A stretch of 64,000 nucleotides of DNA from Streptomyces sp. Act143 (lineage in GTDB: Bacteria > Actinomycetota > Actinomycetes > Streptomycetales > Streptomycetaceae): positions 452,737-516,736 of the forward strand of contig NZ_QFRX01000001.1 of NCBI RefSeq assembly GCF_003143935.1, read 5' to 3'. A program made the position numbers and the translations under genes. Shown here piece by piece: positions 53,590-62,471 of the stretch. Numbering within the stretch: position 1 is the first letter of the stretch; the number at the start of each line of letters is the position of its first letter. Under the pieces are notes generated by a model, which was not told the origin of the DNA, ran no database searches, and was given only the letters and a program-made list of their open reading frames with translations.

Positions 53590-53943
53590 TCACCTGGAGG
53601 GTGCCTCGGCGAGCGAGAGTCTGTTCCCGTCGGGGTCCAGCACGACGACATGGCGTACGCCGTTGCTGTAGGTCTCGACCGGTTCGTGGCTGATCCCGTG
53701 TGCGGCGAGCCGGGCCAGGATGGCGTCGAGGTCGTGCACGCCGAGCGTGATCATGGCCCCGCCCACCCGCTCCGCGCGCGCGTCGCGATCGTCGACGACG
53801 ACCCACGCGTTCTCGCCGACCCGCCACAGGCGCTCCGCGCCGATGATCTCGTCCGCAGGTCGCCCGAAGAACACCTCGAACCACCGCAGCGCCTTGGTCC
53901 GGTCACTCACGCACATGACGCTGTACAGGTCCACCGGGATCAC
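53590..53943 (-). CDS. VOC/glyoxalase-family protein
   Basis: GTG 53943 (or GTG 53934, better spaced from GAGGGG) gives ~117 residues. The fold is visible as VDLYSVMCVSD at the start, WFEVFFGRPADE, AMITLGVHDLDAILARL and HVVVLDPDGNRLSLAE at the end, the typical DPDGN signature with a Glu metal ligand after it. Such small VOC proteins include glyoxalases and antibiotic-binding proteins. Substrate unknown. Confidence 0.88.
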   Translation of the reverse strand: MIPVDLYSVMCVSDRTKALRWFEVFFGRPADEIIGAERLWRVGENAWVVVDDRDARAERVGGAMITLGVHDLDAILARLAAHGISHEPVETYSNGVRHVVVLDPDGNRLSLAEAPSR

Positions 53944-54131
53944 CCCTCGTAGTCGTGTCGGAAGCCGGACCGCTGACGCGACCAGAACTCGTCGGAAGCG
54001 GCGGCCGCAGGGCGAGGTCGGCGTGAGACCCGGTCGAGCGGTCGCCCGCGGTGCGGCGCCACCTCGGCGGCGGGCCGGTGCCGCAGTACGCCGTCGGCAT
54101 CGCAGGGCACGGCAGCGTACGGCGAACGGTT

Positions 54132-54176
54132 CCGGCTCCCGCGCCCGCCGCGGGGTGCGGCGGGCGCGGGAGCCGG
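54132..54176. terminator. Strong terminator hairpin (20-bp stem) after the first GH87 gene
   Basis: Positions 54132-54151 pair perfectly with 54157-54176 around a 5-nt loop (GGGGT). It lies 20 bp beyond the minus-strand stop at 54196. Confidence 0.85.
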
Positions 54177-54195
54177 TGCGGTCGGGTGGTTCTTC

Positions 54196-57100
54196 TCAGC
54201 AGGGGTTGACGGTCAGTTTGAACGTGGACGTCGTGTTGCGGATGTCCTGGGCGTTGTTGCCGGTGCGCAGGCAGTTGATCGTGGCCTCACCCACGGCCGG
54301 GCCCTGGCCGGGTTCGGGCATCTCGTTGGCCCAGATGCCGAAGCCGGACTTGGCGTCCCAGGCGTCACCGCTCTTGCGGGCGCCGGTGATGGAGATGTCG
54401 GTGAGGACGGTGTCCTTCACCGGGTTCTCGGGCTGGGTGCCGTTGTACTTGGTCTGGAACATGATGCCGCTGTAGGTGGGATCGACGATGTCGACGTGGT
54501 TGACGCGGATGCCCTGGAAGACCTTCGAGGCGGAGAAGAGCCAGATGCCGGGGAAGGTCTGATCGCCCCAGAAGTGGCCGCCGGCGCGGACGATCGAGAT
54601 GTTCTCGAACGTCGTCGGATCGGTGCCGAAGCCGTTCATCGGGTAGCCGAAGTCCAGCGAGGAGATGGTGATGCCGGAGTAGACGAGGGTGTCGGCGATG
54701 TGGATGTTGCGGAAGGTGTTGTTGTAGCCGCCGTACACGGCGACACCCGCGGCACGCCAGGTCAGGGTGGTGGTGAGGTTCTCGTAGACGTTGTTCTTCA
54801 TGTCGGCGCCGCCCGCGTCGATGGCGGAGAACAGGGCGAAGCTGTCGTCGCCGGTGGCGCGGGCGTCGTTGTTGGTGACGAGGTTGTCGGTGGAGCCGTT
54901 CGTCATGTTGATGCCGTCGGCGAACAGGTTGCGGATCCGGGAGTTCTTGATGGTCATGCGGTCGGTGTTGGCGCCCCAGTAGAGGCACACCATGTGCTCG
55001 TTCCAGATGTCGTCGATGGTGATGTCGGAGACGTTGCCGAAGTCGAAGACCTTGCCGGGGCCGTCGATGCGCGACGTGTAGTTGCCGAAGTAGGCGAAGC
55101 CCTTGAAGAGCGAGCCCTTGGCGGTGGCGTCGGCACGGAAGCCGATGTCGGTGTTGTCCTGCGTGGTGGGGGCGTGGAACTGGGTGTACCAGGGGCCGGC
55201 TCCGACCACCTTGACCGGCTTGCCGTAGACCTGGAACTTGCTCCCGGTCTCGTAGTCGCCGGGCGGGAGGTAGACGCCGACGAGGGTGTTGGTGGTGTCC
55301 ATGCGCACCTTGTCCAGGGCGTTCTGCACATCCTGGTGCGTGAAGCCGGCGGGCACGGCGTACGTCGCTGGGTCGGGGTTGGCCGCCGGGGCGACCTGTT
55401 CGAGGTTGATGAAGTCGATGGTGTAGGTGGAGGTGTTGGCGGAGCCCTTCTGGAGGCGGATCTTGCTGCCGGCGGGCACGGTCTCGCCGAGCATGAGGTG
55501 TGCCTCGTCGTAGATGTGCCGTGGGGCGCCCGCGCCGGGCGAGTTGCCGGGTGAGGCTTCGGCGCCGTAGAGCCAGGCGTACTTGGAGGTGAGCGGGATG
55601 GCCTTCTTGAAGGTGCCGTCGACGTAGAGGTCGAGGGTGGCGTCGGTGCCGCCGCCGCCCGCCGCGTCGGGGATGGAGAAGCGGGTCACCAGGGTGTTGG
55701 TGGCGGCGCGGGTGGTGAACTCGACGTACTCGCCGGTGGCGTCGAGGCGGACGGCCTTGCGGCCGGAGGCCTCACCGGCGGGGTCGCCGACGGTGCGGTT
55801 GGGGCCGAGGACACTGGCGCCGCCGCCGGTGGTGCCGTCCTCCGCCTCGTACATGTCGTAGGGCATGTTGGCGCCGCGGCCGACGAACAGGGACTGGGTG
55901 GCGGTGTTGTTCTCGCGCTTGACGGGGAGTTCGTTGGTGTCGGCGGCGAGGACGGTCTTGATCGTGTAGGTGCCGTTGGCGGCCGTCCAGGGGCCGAGGG
56001 TGACGACCGTGGAGTCGCCGGGGGCGAGGGCACCGTCGTAGGAGCCGGTCAGGGTCTTGACCGTGGCGCCCTGCTTGTCGAGGAGGGTCAGGGTGACGCC
56101 GTGGCTGCCCGCGGCGGTGGGCTCGGTGCCCTGGTTCTTCACGGTCGCCTTGAAGTTGACGGTGTCCCCGGCCGACGGGCTGGAGGGGGTGGTGGTGACC
56201 GAGGTGGTGACCACGTCGGAGCTGGCGACCGGCTTGACCACCAGGGCCGTGGGGCGGGTGTAGGTGTTGTTGGACTCGTTCTGCTCGATGACCGTGCCCG
56301 CGTCGTCGGCGACGGCGCTGAGCTCGTAGGAACCGGCCTCGCGCTGACCGATGGAGGCGGTGACGGTGGTCTGGGCGCCGGCCGCGAGGGCGCCCACGTC
56401 GGCGGTGGCGACCTTGGTACCGCCCAGACGCACCGCGAGCTTGCTCGCCGCCGCGGCGGCGGGGCCGTCGTTGCGGACGGTGGCGGTGACGGTGATGGCG
56501 TCCGACTCGACGGGCGCGGCGGGTGTCGTCGTCAGGTCCGTCACCTGCAGGTCGGGGTTGGGGGCGGGGACGCCGATCACCTGGAACTCGGCCAACTGAC
56601 CGGCCGGAGCGCCGGAGTTGGCGGTGAAGCGGAGCCTGACGTCGGCGGTGCGGGCGGTGAGCGGGATGGTGACCGTGTTGGCGTCGGCCGGGTCGAAGGC
56701 GTAACTCTTGGCGGCGACCAGGCTGGTGAAGTCGGTGGCGTTCTGGTCCCGTCCGAGGACCTCGATGGTCTGGGTGCGGGCGGACCAGGCGCTGTCGGGG
56801 TTCAGCTTGAGGACGAGGCGTTCGAGGTCGGCGTTGGCGCCGAGCTTGACGGTGAGGGTGTTGGGGTAGCTGCCGCCGGCGCCTTCCCAGTAGGTGGTGG
56901 TGCTGTTGTCGTTGGCGTTGGCGGCCACATAGGTCTGGACGGTGGAGGAGGCGTCGATCGGCTTGCCGACGGCGAGGTTGGAGCCGGTGCCGCCGCTGCC
57001 GTTGCGGGTGACGCTGTTGCTGTTGCCCGACTGGTTGCCGGCGGCGTCCTTGGCGCGGACGTGGTAGGTGACGGTGCTGGTCGCGGGCTGGGTGTCGGTG

Positions 57101-58485
57101 AACGTGGTGACATTGCCGGCGACGCTGTCCCTGAGGACGTTGTTGGCGTAGATGTCGTAGCCGCTGACACCGACGTTGTCGGTGGACGCCGTCCAGGTGA
57201 GTTTGATCTGGTTGCTGCCCGGCTCGGTGTAGGCGAGGTTGGCGGGGGCGGTGGGTGCCTGGGTGTCGCCGGCGTCACCGATGCGGGTGACGGTGTTGCT
57301 GTCGGCGGACTGGTTGCCGGCGGCGTCTCGGGCCCGGACGCGGTAGGAGACGGTCTGGTTGGCCGGGCGGTTGTCGGTGAAGGTGGTGACGTCGCCCGCG
57401 ACGGAGGTGAGCAGGGAGCCGTTGGCGTAGATGTCGTAGCCGGTGACGCCGGTGTTGTCGGTGGACGCCGTCCAGGTGAGTCTGATCTGGCCGGTGGCCG
57501 GCTCGGTGTACGCCAGGTCGCCCGGGGCGCTGGGGGCCTGGGTGTCGCCGCCGCTGGGGCCGTAGATCTCCAGCTCGGATATCTGGGCGGCGGGCTGCAC
57601 CGTGTTGGCGGTGACCAGGACGCGCACGAAGCGGGTGGTCGTCGCGTCGAAGGAGATCGTGGCGGTGTTGTCGTTCGCCGCGTTGAAGGTGTAGCCCTGC
57701 GACGCCGACAGATCGGTGTAGGTGCTGCCGTTGGCACTGCCCTGGATCTTCAGGGTCTGGCTGCGGGACTCCCAGCCCGCGGGGAGTTTCAGGACCACGC
57801 GGTTGACGGCGAGGGAGGCGCCGAGGTCTGCCTCCAGCCACTGCGGGAGGGCGTTGTTGGTGCTCTCCCAGTAGCTCGCGCGGTTGCCGTCGTTGGCGTT
57901 GGGCGCCGCGTACACGTCGGTGTGGCTGCTGGCCTTGAGGGTCTTGCCGGAGGCGAGATCGGCGGAGGACTCGCCCGCGGCGTGGACTTCGAGTTCGGAG
58001 AGCTGGGCGGCCTGCCAGCCGGTGTTGGCGCTGATGGCGATGCGGACGTAGCGGGCCTGCGCGGCGGGGAAGCCGATGGTGACGGTGTTGGCGGCCCCGG
58101 GGCTGAAGGTGTAGGCGGCGGAGCTCTTGAGGGTGTTGAAGCTGGTGCCGTCGGCGCTGCCCTGGACGGCGAGTGTCTGGGTGCGGCTGTCCCAGCCGCT
58201 GGGCAGCTTCAGGACGACTTCGTCGATGGACCGGCTGCTGCCGAGGTCGGCCTGGACCCACTGGGGCAGGCTGCTGCCCGCGCTCTCCCAGTACGTGGCC
58301 TGGTTGCCGTCGGTGATGTTGGCGGCGGCGTACCCGCTGTTGGCGCTGCCGGCCGAAGCGGTGTCGCCGAGCGCGATGTTGGGTCCGCCGGCGGCGTGGG
58401 CGGTCATCAGGGGCCCGCCCAGGGCCAGCAGGCTCGTGACGATCACGGCGCTCAGCCACCGTGATCTCCAGGTGGGGGTTCTCAT
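54196..58485 (-). CDS. Secreted GH87-type alpha-1,3-glucanase (mycodextranase) with discoidin, FN3, CARDB and CBM6 modules
   Basis: ATG 58485 (CGAGGA just upstream; ATG 58497 also possible) gives 1429 residues. Approximate order: signal peptide 1-32, two F5/8C domains (35-305), two FN3 domains (310-495, with LTWTASTDN), a third F5/8C-like domain (500-640), two CARDB domains (645-870), a CBM6-like domain (885-1035, with TGEYVEFTT) and a C-terminal beta-helix (~1040-1429). In the helix Asp1190 (FADGINMTNG) and Asp1213/Asp1214 (ATGDDSF) have the D-x22-DD spacing of the catalytic Asp residues in characterised GH87 alpha-1,3-glucanases as I remember them. It would cut fungal alpha-1,3-glucan or nigeran outside the cell. 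Confidence 0.88.
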   Translation of the reverse strand: MRTPTWRSRWLSAVIVTSLLALGGPLMTAHAAGGPNIALGDTASAGSANSGYAAANITDGNQATYWESAGSSLPQWVQADLGSSRSIDEVVLKLPSGWDSRTQTLAVQGSADGTSFNTLKSSAAYTFSPGAANTVTIGFPAAQARYVRIAISANTGWQAAQLSELEVHAAGESSADLASGKTLKASSHTDVYAAPNANDGNRASYWESTNNALPQWLEADLGASLAVNRVVLKLPAGWESRSQTLKIQGSANGSTYTDLSASQGYTFNAANDNTATISFDATTTRFVRVLVTANTVQPAAQISELEIYGPSGGDTQAPSAPGDLAYTEPATGQIRLTWTASTDNTGVTGYDIYANGSLLTSVAGDVTTFTDNRPANQTVSYRVRARDAAGNQSADSNTVTRIGDAGDTQAPTAPANLAYTEPGSNQIKLTWTASTDNVGVSGYDIYANNVLRDSVAGNVTTFTDTQPATSTVTYHVRAKDAAGNQSGNSNSVTRNGSGGTGSNLAVGKPIDASSTVQTYVAANANDNSTTTYWEGAGGSYPNTLTVKLGANADLERLVLKLNPDSAWSARTQTIEVLGRDQNATDFTSLVAAKSYAFDPADANTVTIPLTARTADVRLRFTANSGAPAGQLAEFQVIGVPAPNPDLQVTDLTTTPAAPVESDAITVTATVRNDGPAAAAASKLAVRLGGTKVATADVGALAAGAQTTVTASIGQREAGSYELSAVADDAGTVIEQNESNNTYTRPTALVVKPVASSDVVTTSVTTTPSSPSAGDTVNFKATVKNQGTEPTAAGSHGVTLTLLDKQGATVKTLTGSYDGALAPGDSTVVTLGPWTAANGTYTIKTVLAADTNELPVKRENNTATQSLFVGRGANMPYDMYEAEDGTTGGGASVLGPNRTVGDPAGEASGRKAVRLDATGEYVEFTTRAATNTLVTRFSIPDAAGGGGTDATLDLYVDGTFKKAIPLTSKYAWLYGAEASPGNSPGAGAPRHIYDEAHLMLGETVPAGSKIRLQKGSANTSTYTIDFINLEQVAPAANPDPATYAVPAGFTHQDVQNALDKVRMDTTNTLVGVYLPPGDYETGSKFQVYGKPVKVVGAGPWYTQFHAPTTQDNTDIGFRADATAKGSLFKGFAYFGNYTSRIDGPGKVFDFGNVSDITIDDIWNEHMVCLYWGANTDRMTIKNSRIRNLFADGINMTNGSTDNLVTNNDARATGDDSFALFSAIDAGGADMKNNVYENLTTTLTWRAAGVAVYGGYNNTFRNIHIADTLVYSGITISSLDFGYPMNGFGTDPTTFENISIVRAGGHFWGDQTFPGIWLFSASKVFQGIRVNHVDIVDPTYSGIMFQTKYNGTQPENPVKDTVLTDISITGARKSGDAWDAKSGFGIWANEMPEPGQGPAVGEATINCLRTGNNAQDIRNTTSTFKLTVNPC

Positions 58486-58591
58486 CGTTCCTCGCATTTC
58501 GGGATCGCACGTTGGGGTGCGGGTCGCGGCTCCGGAGGGGGCATCTCTTTATGACGCCCTGGAATTCAGACTTTGCGTTGAACGGTCAGAG

Positions 58592-58600
58592 AGTTGCAGA
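58592..58600. promoter_or_regulatory. TTGCAG motif upstream of the first GH87 gene
   Basis: AGTTGCAGA lies ~107 bp before the start codon at 58485, with related TTTGCGTTG and TTTGTCGCAG nearby. TTGCAG/TTGCAA cores are known in MalR/Reg1-controlled promoters of Streptomyces. Nothing else is visible in 58486-58750. Confidence 0.45.
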
Positions 58601-58750
58601 GGTTTGTCGCAGCGTCTACAGCTCCGACACGGTGAGTTGTCGGCCCGCCGAACGCGCCCGGCCAGCGGGCAGCCACCCCCCGCATGAGCGCGGGGCATGC
58701 CGATTCGGCGACCCGCGCACGGCGGGCCGCCGGACCGGTTGCCCCGCAGG

Positions 58751-61700
58751 TCAGTTGCGGTTGATCACGAACTGGGAGCCCGGCTCCACACAGACGTCGC
58801 CCTCCGCCGAGTCCGTGATGGTCACGCCGGTCAGGGTGGCACTGCCGCGGGCCCCGCCCATGGCGAGCACACCGCAGCCGTTGCGCGACTTGTCGATACG
58901 GACGTTGCTCACCTGCACGCCCGGCATCGCACCGCCGCCGGTCTTGAACTGGAGGCCGTCGTAGGTCGAGTCATGGATGTCGGTGTCGCGGATCCTCACC
59001 CCCGGAATGTCCGGGCCCTGCGCGAACAGCGTGATGGCACCGAACTCCTGGTCCTCGTTCCAGAACGCCCCGCCGGTGCGGTACAGCGCGTTGTTGGCGA
59101 TGAGGGTCTGTCCTGAGAACGGGATCGGGTCGTGGTCGGTGGCCAGCATGATGCCGGGGTAGTTCATGGTGTCGGAGACGACGTTGTTCTCGATCGTGTT
59201 GCCGTAACCGCCGTACACCGCGATGCCGTTGGCGCGCCAGGGCAGTTGGACGGTGTTGTTGCGGAAGTGGTTGTCGTGGCCGACGTCCACCGAGGTGTCC
59301 TTGACGTACTTGCTGGACCAGACGGCCAGGGCGTCGTCGCCGGTGTTGCGGAAGGAGGAGTTGTACACGGTCGAGTTGCGGGTGCCGTTGGCGAAGTTGA
59401 TGCCGTCGGCGTAGGTGTCGCGCACCCGCATACCGGTGAACTCCAGGCCGTCGCCCGGGTTCCAGAGCTCGGGGATGTTGGAGTAGTCGCGGCCGACCCA
59501 CACACCGACGTTGGCGTGCTCGATCCACACGTTGCTGATCTTCGTGTTCTTGCCGAAGCGGCCGTTGAGCCCGACGCCGCCCTCGGCGTTGCCGTCGCCG
59601 CCCCGGATGGTGCCGGAGCCGAAGACGGCGATGTCGGAGATCTTGGTGTTGTCGTCGATGTCGAAGCCGAAGTTGCCCTCGTGCGGGTGGTTGATGCCGC
59701 CCGCGTCCTGGGGTGCGGTCAGCGTGTACAGCTGCGAGTGCCACATGCCGGCGCCGCGGATGGTCACGTCCCGGATGCCGACCTGGTTGTACTGCCCGCG
59801 GTCGAGGGGGTCGTCGGTGAGGATCTTCTGCTCCTGGCGCCACTGCCCGGCGGGTATCCAGACGCAGGCGATGTCTCCGTTCTGGTCGGCCGTGACGGCC
59901 CGCTGGAGGGCGTCGGTGTCGTCGATGCCGTCGTTGGGCACCGCGCCGTAGGCGGTGATGGAGGTGCACTCGGCGGGCTTGGTGGCGGGCGGCGCCACCT
60001 GCTCCAGGTCGATCAGGTCCAGCACGTAGTAGGCGGCGGTGTCCCCCGCGTCGCGCTGGAGGCGGAAGGTGGTGCCCGCGGGGTAGGTGGTGGTCAGCAG
60101 CGCCTGCGCCTCGTCGAACAGGCGGCGCGCGTCGCCGCCGGGACGGTTGGTCAGTCCCTCGGGTTCGTCGGTGCTGCCGTAGAGCCAGCTGTGCTTGGAC
60201 GAGAGCGTCAGCTTGCGCACGAACGTGCCGTCGGCGTACAGGCTGAGCGTCGCCTCCTGGCCGCCGCCGGCCGCCGCGTCGGGGATGGAGTTGCGTACGA
60301 CGAGGGAGTTGGCGGCGTTCGTGGAGGTGAACTCGACGTAGTCGCCGGTGGTGTCGAGGCGTACGGACTCGCGGCCGGAGGACTCGGTGGCGAAGTTGGT
60401 GTGGCCGAACGTCCGCTTGCTGTCGGCGGTCAGCAGCGTGCCCCGGTAGCGGTCGGTCTCCGCCTCGTACTCGGTGTACGGCACGGCCGCCCCGCGTCCG
60501 ACGACGAGGGAGCGGGCGAAGACGTTGTTGTCCTCGTTGGTCTCGGTGACCGTGCCGGTGGCGTCCGCGGTGGCCGTGAGGGTCGCGCCGCCGCTGGTGG
60601 CCTTCCAGGTACCGCCGATCGCGACATCGGCCGTGGCTCCCGCGGCGATCGCCCCGGCCGTGCCCTTGAGTGTCTGCTCCCCCACGGTCAGCTGGGTGAC
60701 GCTGCCCGCCGGGACGGAGGTGGTGCCCCGGTTGCGGACGGCGACGGTGAAGGAGACGTCGGTGCCGACCGCGGGCGAGGCCGGGTTGGTGGTGATGCCG
60801 GTGACCGTCAGGTCGGGGCCCGGGCTCTGGGACACGGTCAGCTTGCCGGCCGCCGTGCGGCTGTTGTTGCTGTTGTCGGACTCGGTGACGGTGTCGCTCG
60901 GGTCGACGGCGGCCGAGACGGTGTAGGAACCCATCGGACGTTTGCCGACGGGCACGTCGACCGTGGCGGACTCCCCCGCGGCCAGCCCCGCGACGGAGGC
61001 GGAACCGGCGACGGTGCCCTCGACGCTGACGTCGAGCGCGCTCGCGGGTGCGGCGGCGGTACCGGCGTTGCGGACCGTGGCCTTGACCGTCACCGCGTCC
61101 GCCTCGGACGGCGCGGCCGGGGACCAGGTCAGGTCGGTGACGACGAGGTCGGGCTGCGGGGTGGCGGTGCCGAGCACCTCGACCTCGGCCACCTGGGCGC
61201 CGGGCGCACCGGAGTTGGCGGAGAAGGCGAGCCGGACGTCGGCCACCCGGCCGGTGACCGGGATGAGGACGCTGTTGCCGCCGGAGGAGGGACTGAAGGC
61301 GTAGTCGCCGCGGGCCTTCAGCGTCGTGAAGCCGGACACGCCCGTGGCGCGGCCGAGGACTTCGAGGGACTGCGTCCGCGGCCCCCAGACCGCGTCCGGG
61401 CTCAGTTTGATGCGTACGGCCTCGACGTCCGCGTCCGCGCCGAGCTTGACGGTGAGGTTCGCCGGGAAACCGGCCGACTCCCAGTAGGTGCCGAGGTTGC
61501 CGTCGTTGGCGTTGGCGGCGACGTAGTTCTGGGTGGTGGAGGATGCCTCGACGGGCTTGCCCCGGGCGAGGTCGCCCGCTTCGACAGGCGGCTCCTCGGG
61601 TTCCTGCCCGGCGTCACCGAAGACCTCCAGCTCCGACAACTGGGCTGCGTTCCAGCCGGAGTTGGAGGTCACCTGCACCCGGACGTAGCGGGCGGTCGAG

Positions 61701-62122
61701 GCCGGCAGGGCGATGTTCACGGTGTTGGCGGCGGACGGGTCGAAGGCGCGGCCCTGTCCGGCGGCGAGGGTGCTGAACGAGCCGCCGTCGGTGCTGACGA
61801 GGACGGACAGCGACTGGGTGCGCGCCTCCCAGCCGGTGGGCAGCTTCAGCGCGACACGGTCCAGGGTGACCTGCGCGCCGAGGTCGACCTGAACCCACTG
61901 CGGGAACGACCCGGTGGGCCCCTCCCAGTACGTCTGCTGGCTTCCGTCGGTGACGTGGGCGGCCGGGTAGCCGCCGAGGGCGCCGCCGGCCGTGGCCGTC
62001 CGGCCCAGGGCCAGGTTGGTCTCGGCCGCGGCGTGTGCCGGGGCGGGGAGCAGTCCGGTGGCTGTCAGCCCCGCGAGCAGCAGGCCGACCCCCAGCCGTC
62101 TGCTCAGGTTGATGCGTCTCAT
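58751..62122 (-). CDS. Secreted GH87-type alpha-1,3-glucanase (mycodextranase) with discoidin, CARDB and CBM6 modules
   Basis: ATG 62122 (GAGAGG 6 nt upstream) gives 1123 residues. Order: signal peptide 1-32, F5/8C domain (33-165), F5/8C-like domain (180-325), two CARDB-type domains (330-545), CBM6-like domain (550-720, YEAETDRYRG and TGDYVEFTS) and a GH87-like beta-helix (~725-1123). Candidate catalytic Asp906 (YADGINFANG), Asp929 and Asp930 (NTGDDALAVW) keep the same D-x22-DD spacing as the neighbouring paralogue. It lacks the FN3 domains of the other protein. The catalytic parts of the two differ considerably, so this is not a recent duplication. Expected substrate: fungal alpha-1,3-glucan. 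Confidence 0.89.
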   Translation of the reverse strand: MRRINLSRRLGVGLLLAGLTATGLLPAPAHAAAETNLALGRTATAGGALGGYPAAHVTDGSQQTYWEGPTGSFPQWVQVDLGAQVTLDRVALKLPTGWEARTQSLSVLVSTDGGSFSTLAAGQGRAFDPSAANTVNIALPASTARYVRVQVTSNSGWNAAQLSELEVFGDAGQEPEEPPVEAGDLARGKPVEASSTTQNYVAANANDGNLGTYWESAGFPANLTVKLGADADVEAVRIKLSPDAVWGPRTQSLEVLGRATGVSGFTTLKARGDYAFSPSSGGNSVLIPVTGRVADVRLAFSANSGAPGAQVAEVEVLGTATPQPDLVVTDLTWSPAAPSEADAVTVKATVRNAGTAAAPASALDVSVEGTVAGSASVAGLAAGESATVDVPVGKRPMGSYTVSAAVDPSDTVTESDNSNNSRTAAGKLTVSQSPGPDLTVTGITTNPASPAVGTDVSFTVAVRNRGTTSVPAGSVTQLTVGEQTLKGTAGAIAAGATADVAIGGTWKATSGGATLTATADATGTVTETNEDNNVFARSLVVGRGAAVPYTEYEAETDRYRGTLLTADSKRTFGHTNFATESSGRESVRLDTTGDYVEFTSTNAANSLVVRNSIPDAAAGGGQEATLSLYADGTFVRKLTLSSKHSWLYGSTDEPEGLTNRPGGDARRLFDEAQALLTTTYPAGTTFRLQRDAGDTAAYYVLDLIDLEQVAPPATKPAECTSITAYGAVPNDGIDDTDALQRAVTADQNGDIACVWIPAGQWRQEQKILTDDPLDRGQYNQVGIRDVTIRGAGMWHSQLYTLTAPQDAGGINHPHEGNFGFDIDDNTKISDIAVFGSGTIRGGDGNAEGGVGLNGRFGKNTKISNVWIEHANVGVWVGRDYSNIPELWNPGDGLEFTGMRVRDTYADGINFANGTRNSTVYNSSFRNTGDDALAVWSSKYVKDTSVDVGHDNHFRNNTVQLPWRANGIAVYGGYGNTIENNVVSDTMNYPGIMLATDHDPIPFSGQTLIANNALYRTGGAFWNEDQEFGAITLFAQGPDIPGVRIRDTDIHDSTYDGLQFKTGGGAMPGVQVSNVRIDKSRNGCGVLAMGGARGSATLTGVTITDSAEGDVCVEPGSQFVINRN

Positions 62123-62305
62123 GGTGGCCTCTCCGCAATCCGGGCACGGTGCGGCAGCCCCGCCGCCACCGCTGGGGCCGGGCCTGCGGGCGCGGGTCGC
62201 GCGGCGGGGCCGGGGGTGGGGGGTGACGAGGTCGCGCGCCGAGGACCCAGCAGGACTTCACTGAGGGATGGCGCCGTTGAGTCGATTTATTGAGTAGTTC
62301 TGTGA

Positions 62306-62323
62306 CTCAGTTGCAACGCTGAG
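62306..62323. promoter_or_regulatory. Putative operator upstream of the second GH87 gene
   Basis: CTCAG (62306-62310) and CTGAG (62319-62323) flank TTGCAACG, giving an inverted repeat around a TTGCAA core ~185 bp before the start at 62122. The 62123-62471 gap otherwise holds the lacI terminator. Confidence 0.5.
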
Positions 62324-62402
62324 GTGACAGGTTTCTCCAAAATGAGGTCTGTGTCAACGCTTCCGTCAGGTTCACGACAGAGAAATGCCGGGGAAACGAC
62401 AA

Positions 62403-62448
62403 CGGCACCGGTGTCACGTCCGCCGGGAAGGCGGTGACACCGGTGCCG
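62403..62448 (-). terminator. Terminator hairpin after the MalR-like lacI gene
   Basis: Positions 62403-62417 pair perfectly (15 bp) with 62434-62448, with a nested CCGCC/GGCGG stem in the loop, 24 bp downstream of the stop at 62472. Confidence 0.85.
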
Positions 62449-62471
62449 TGCGGCGGCGCGGGATCAGACGG

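Noticed and set aside
58676..58694. Short CCCCGC/GCGGGG inverted repeat near the second GH87 stop
   Set aside because: Only about 6 bp of stem in very GC-rich DNA; not above chance.
56101..62293. Plus-strand frames of 787 and 1053 codons
   Set aside because: Antisense to the two GH87 genes; Gly/Val/Ala-rich shadow sequences.
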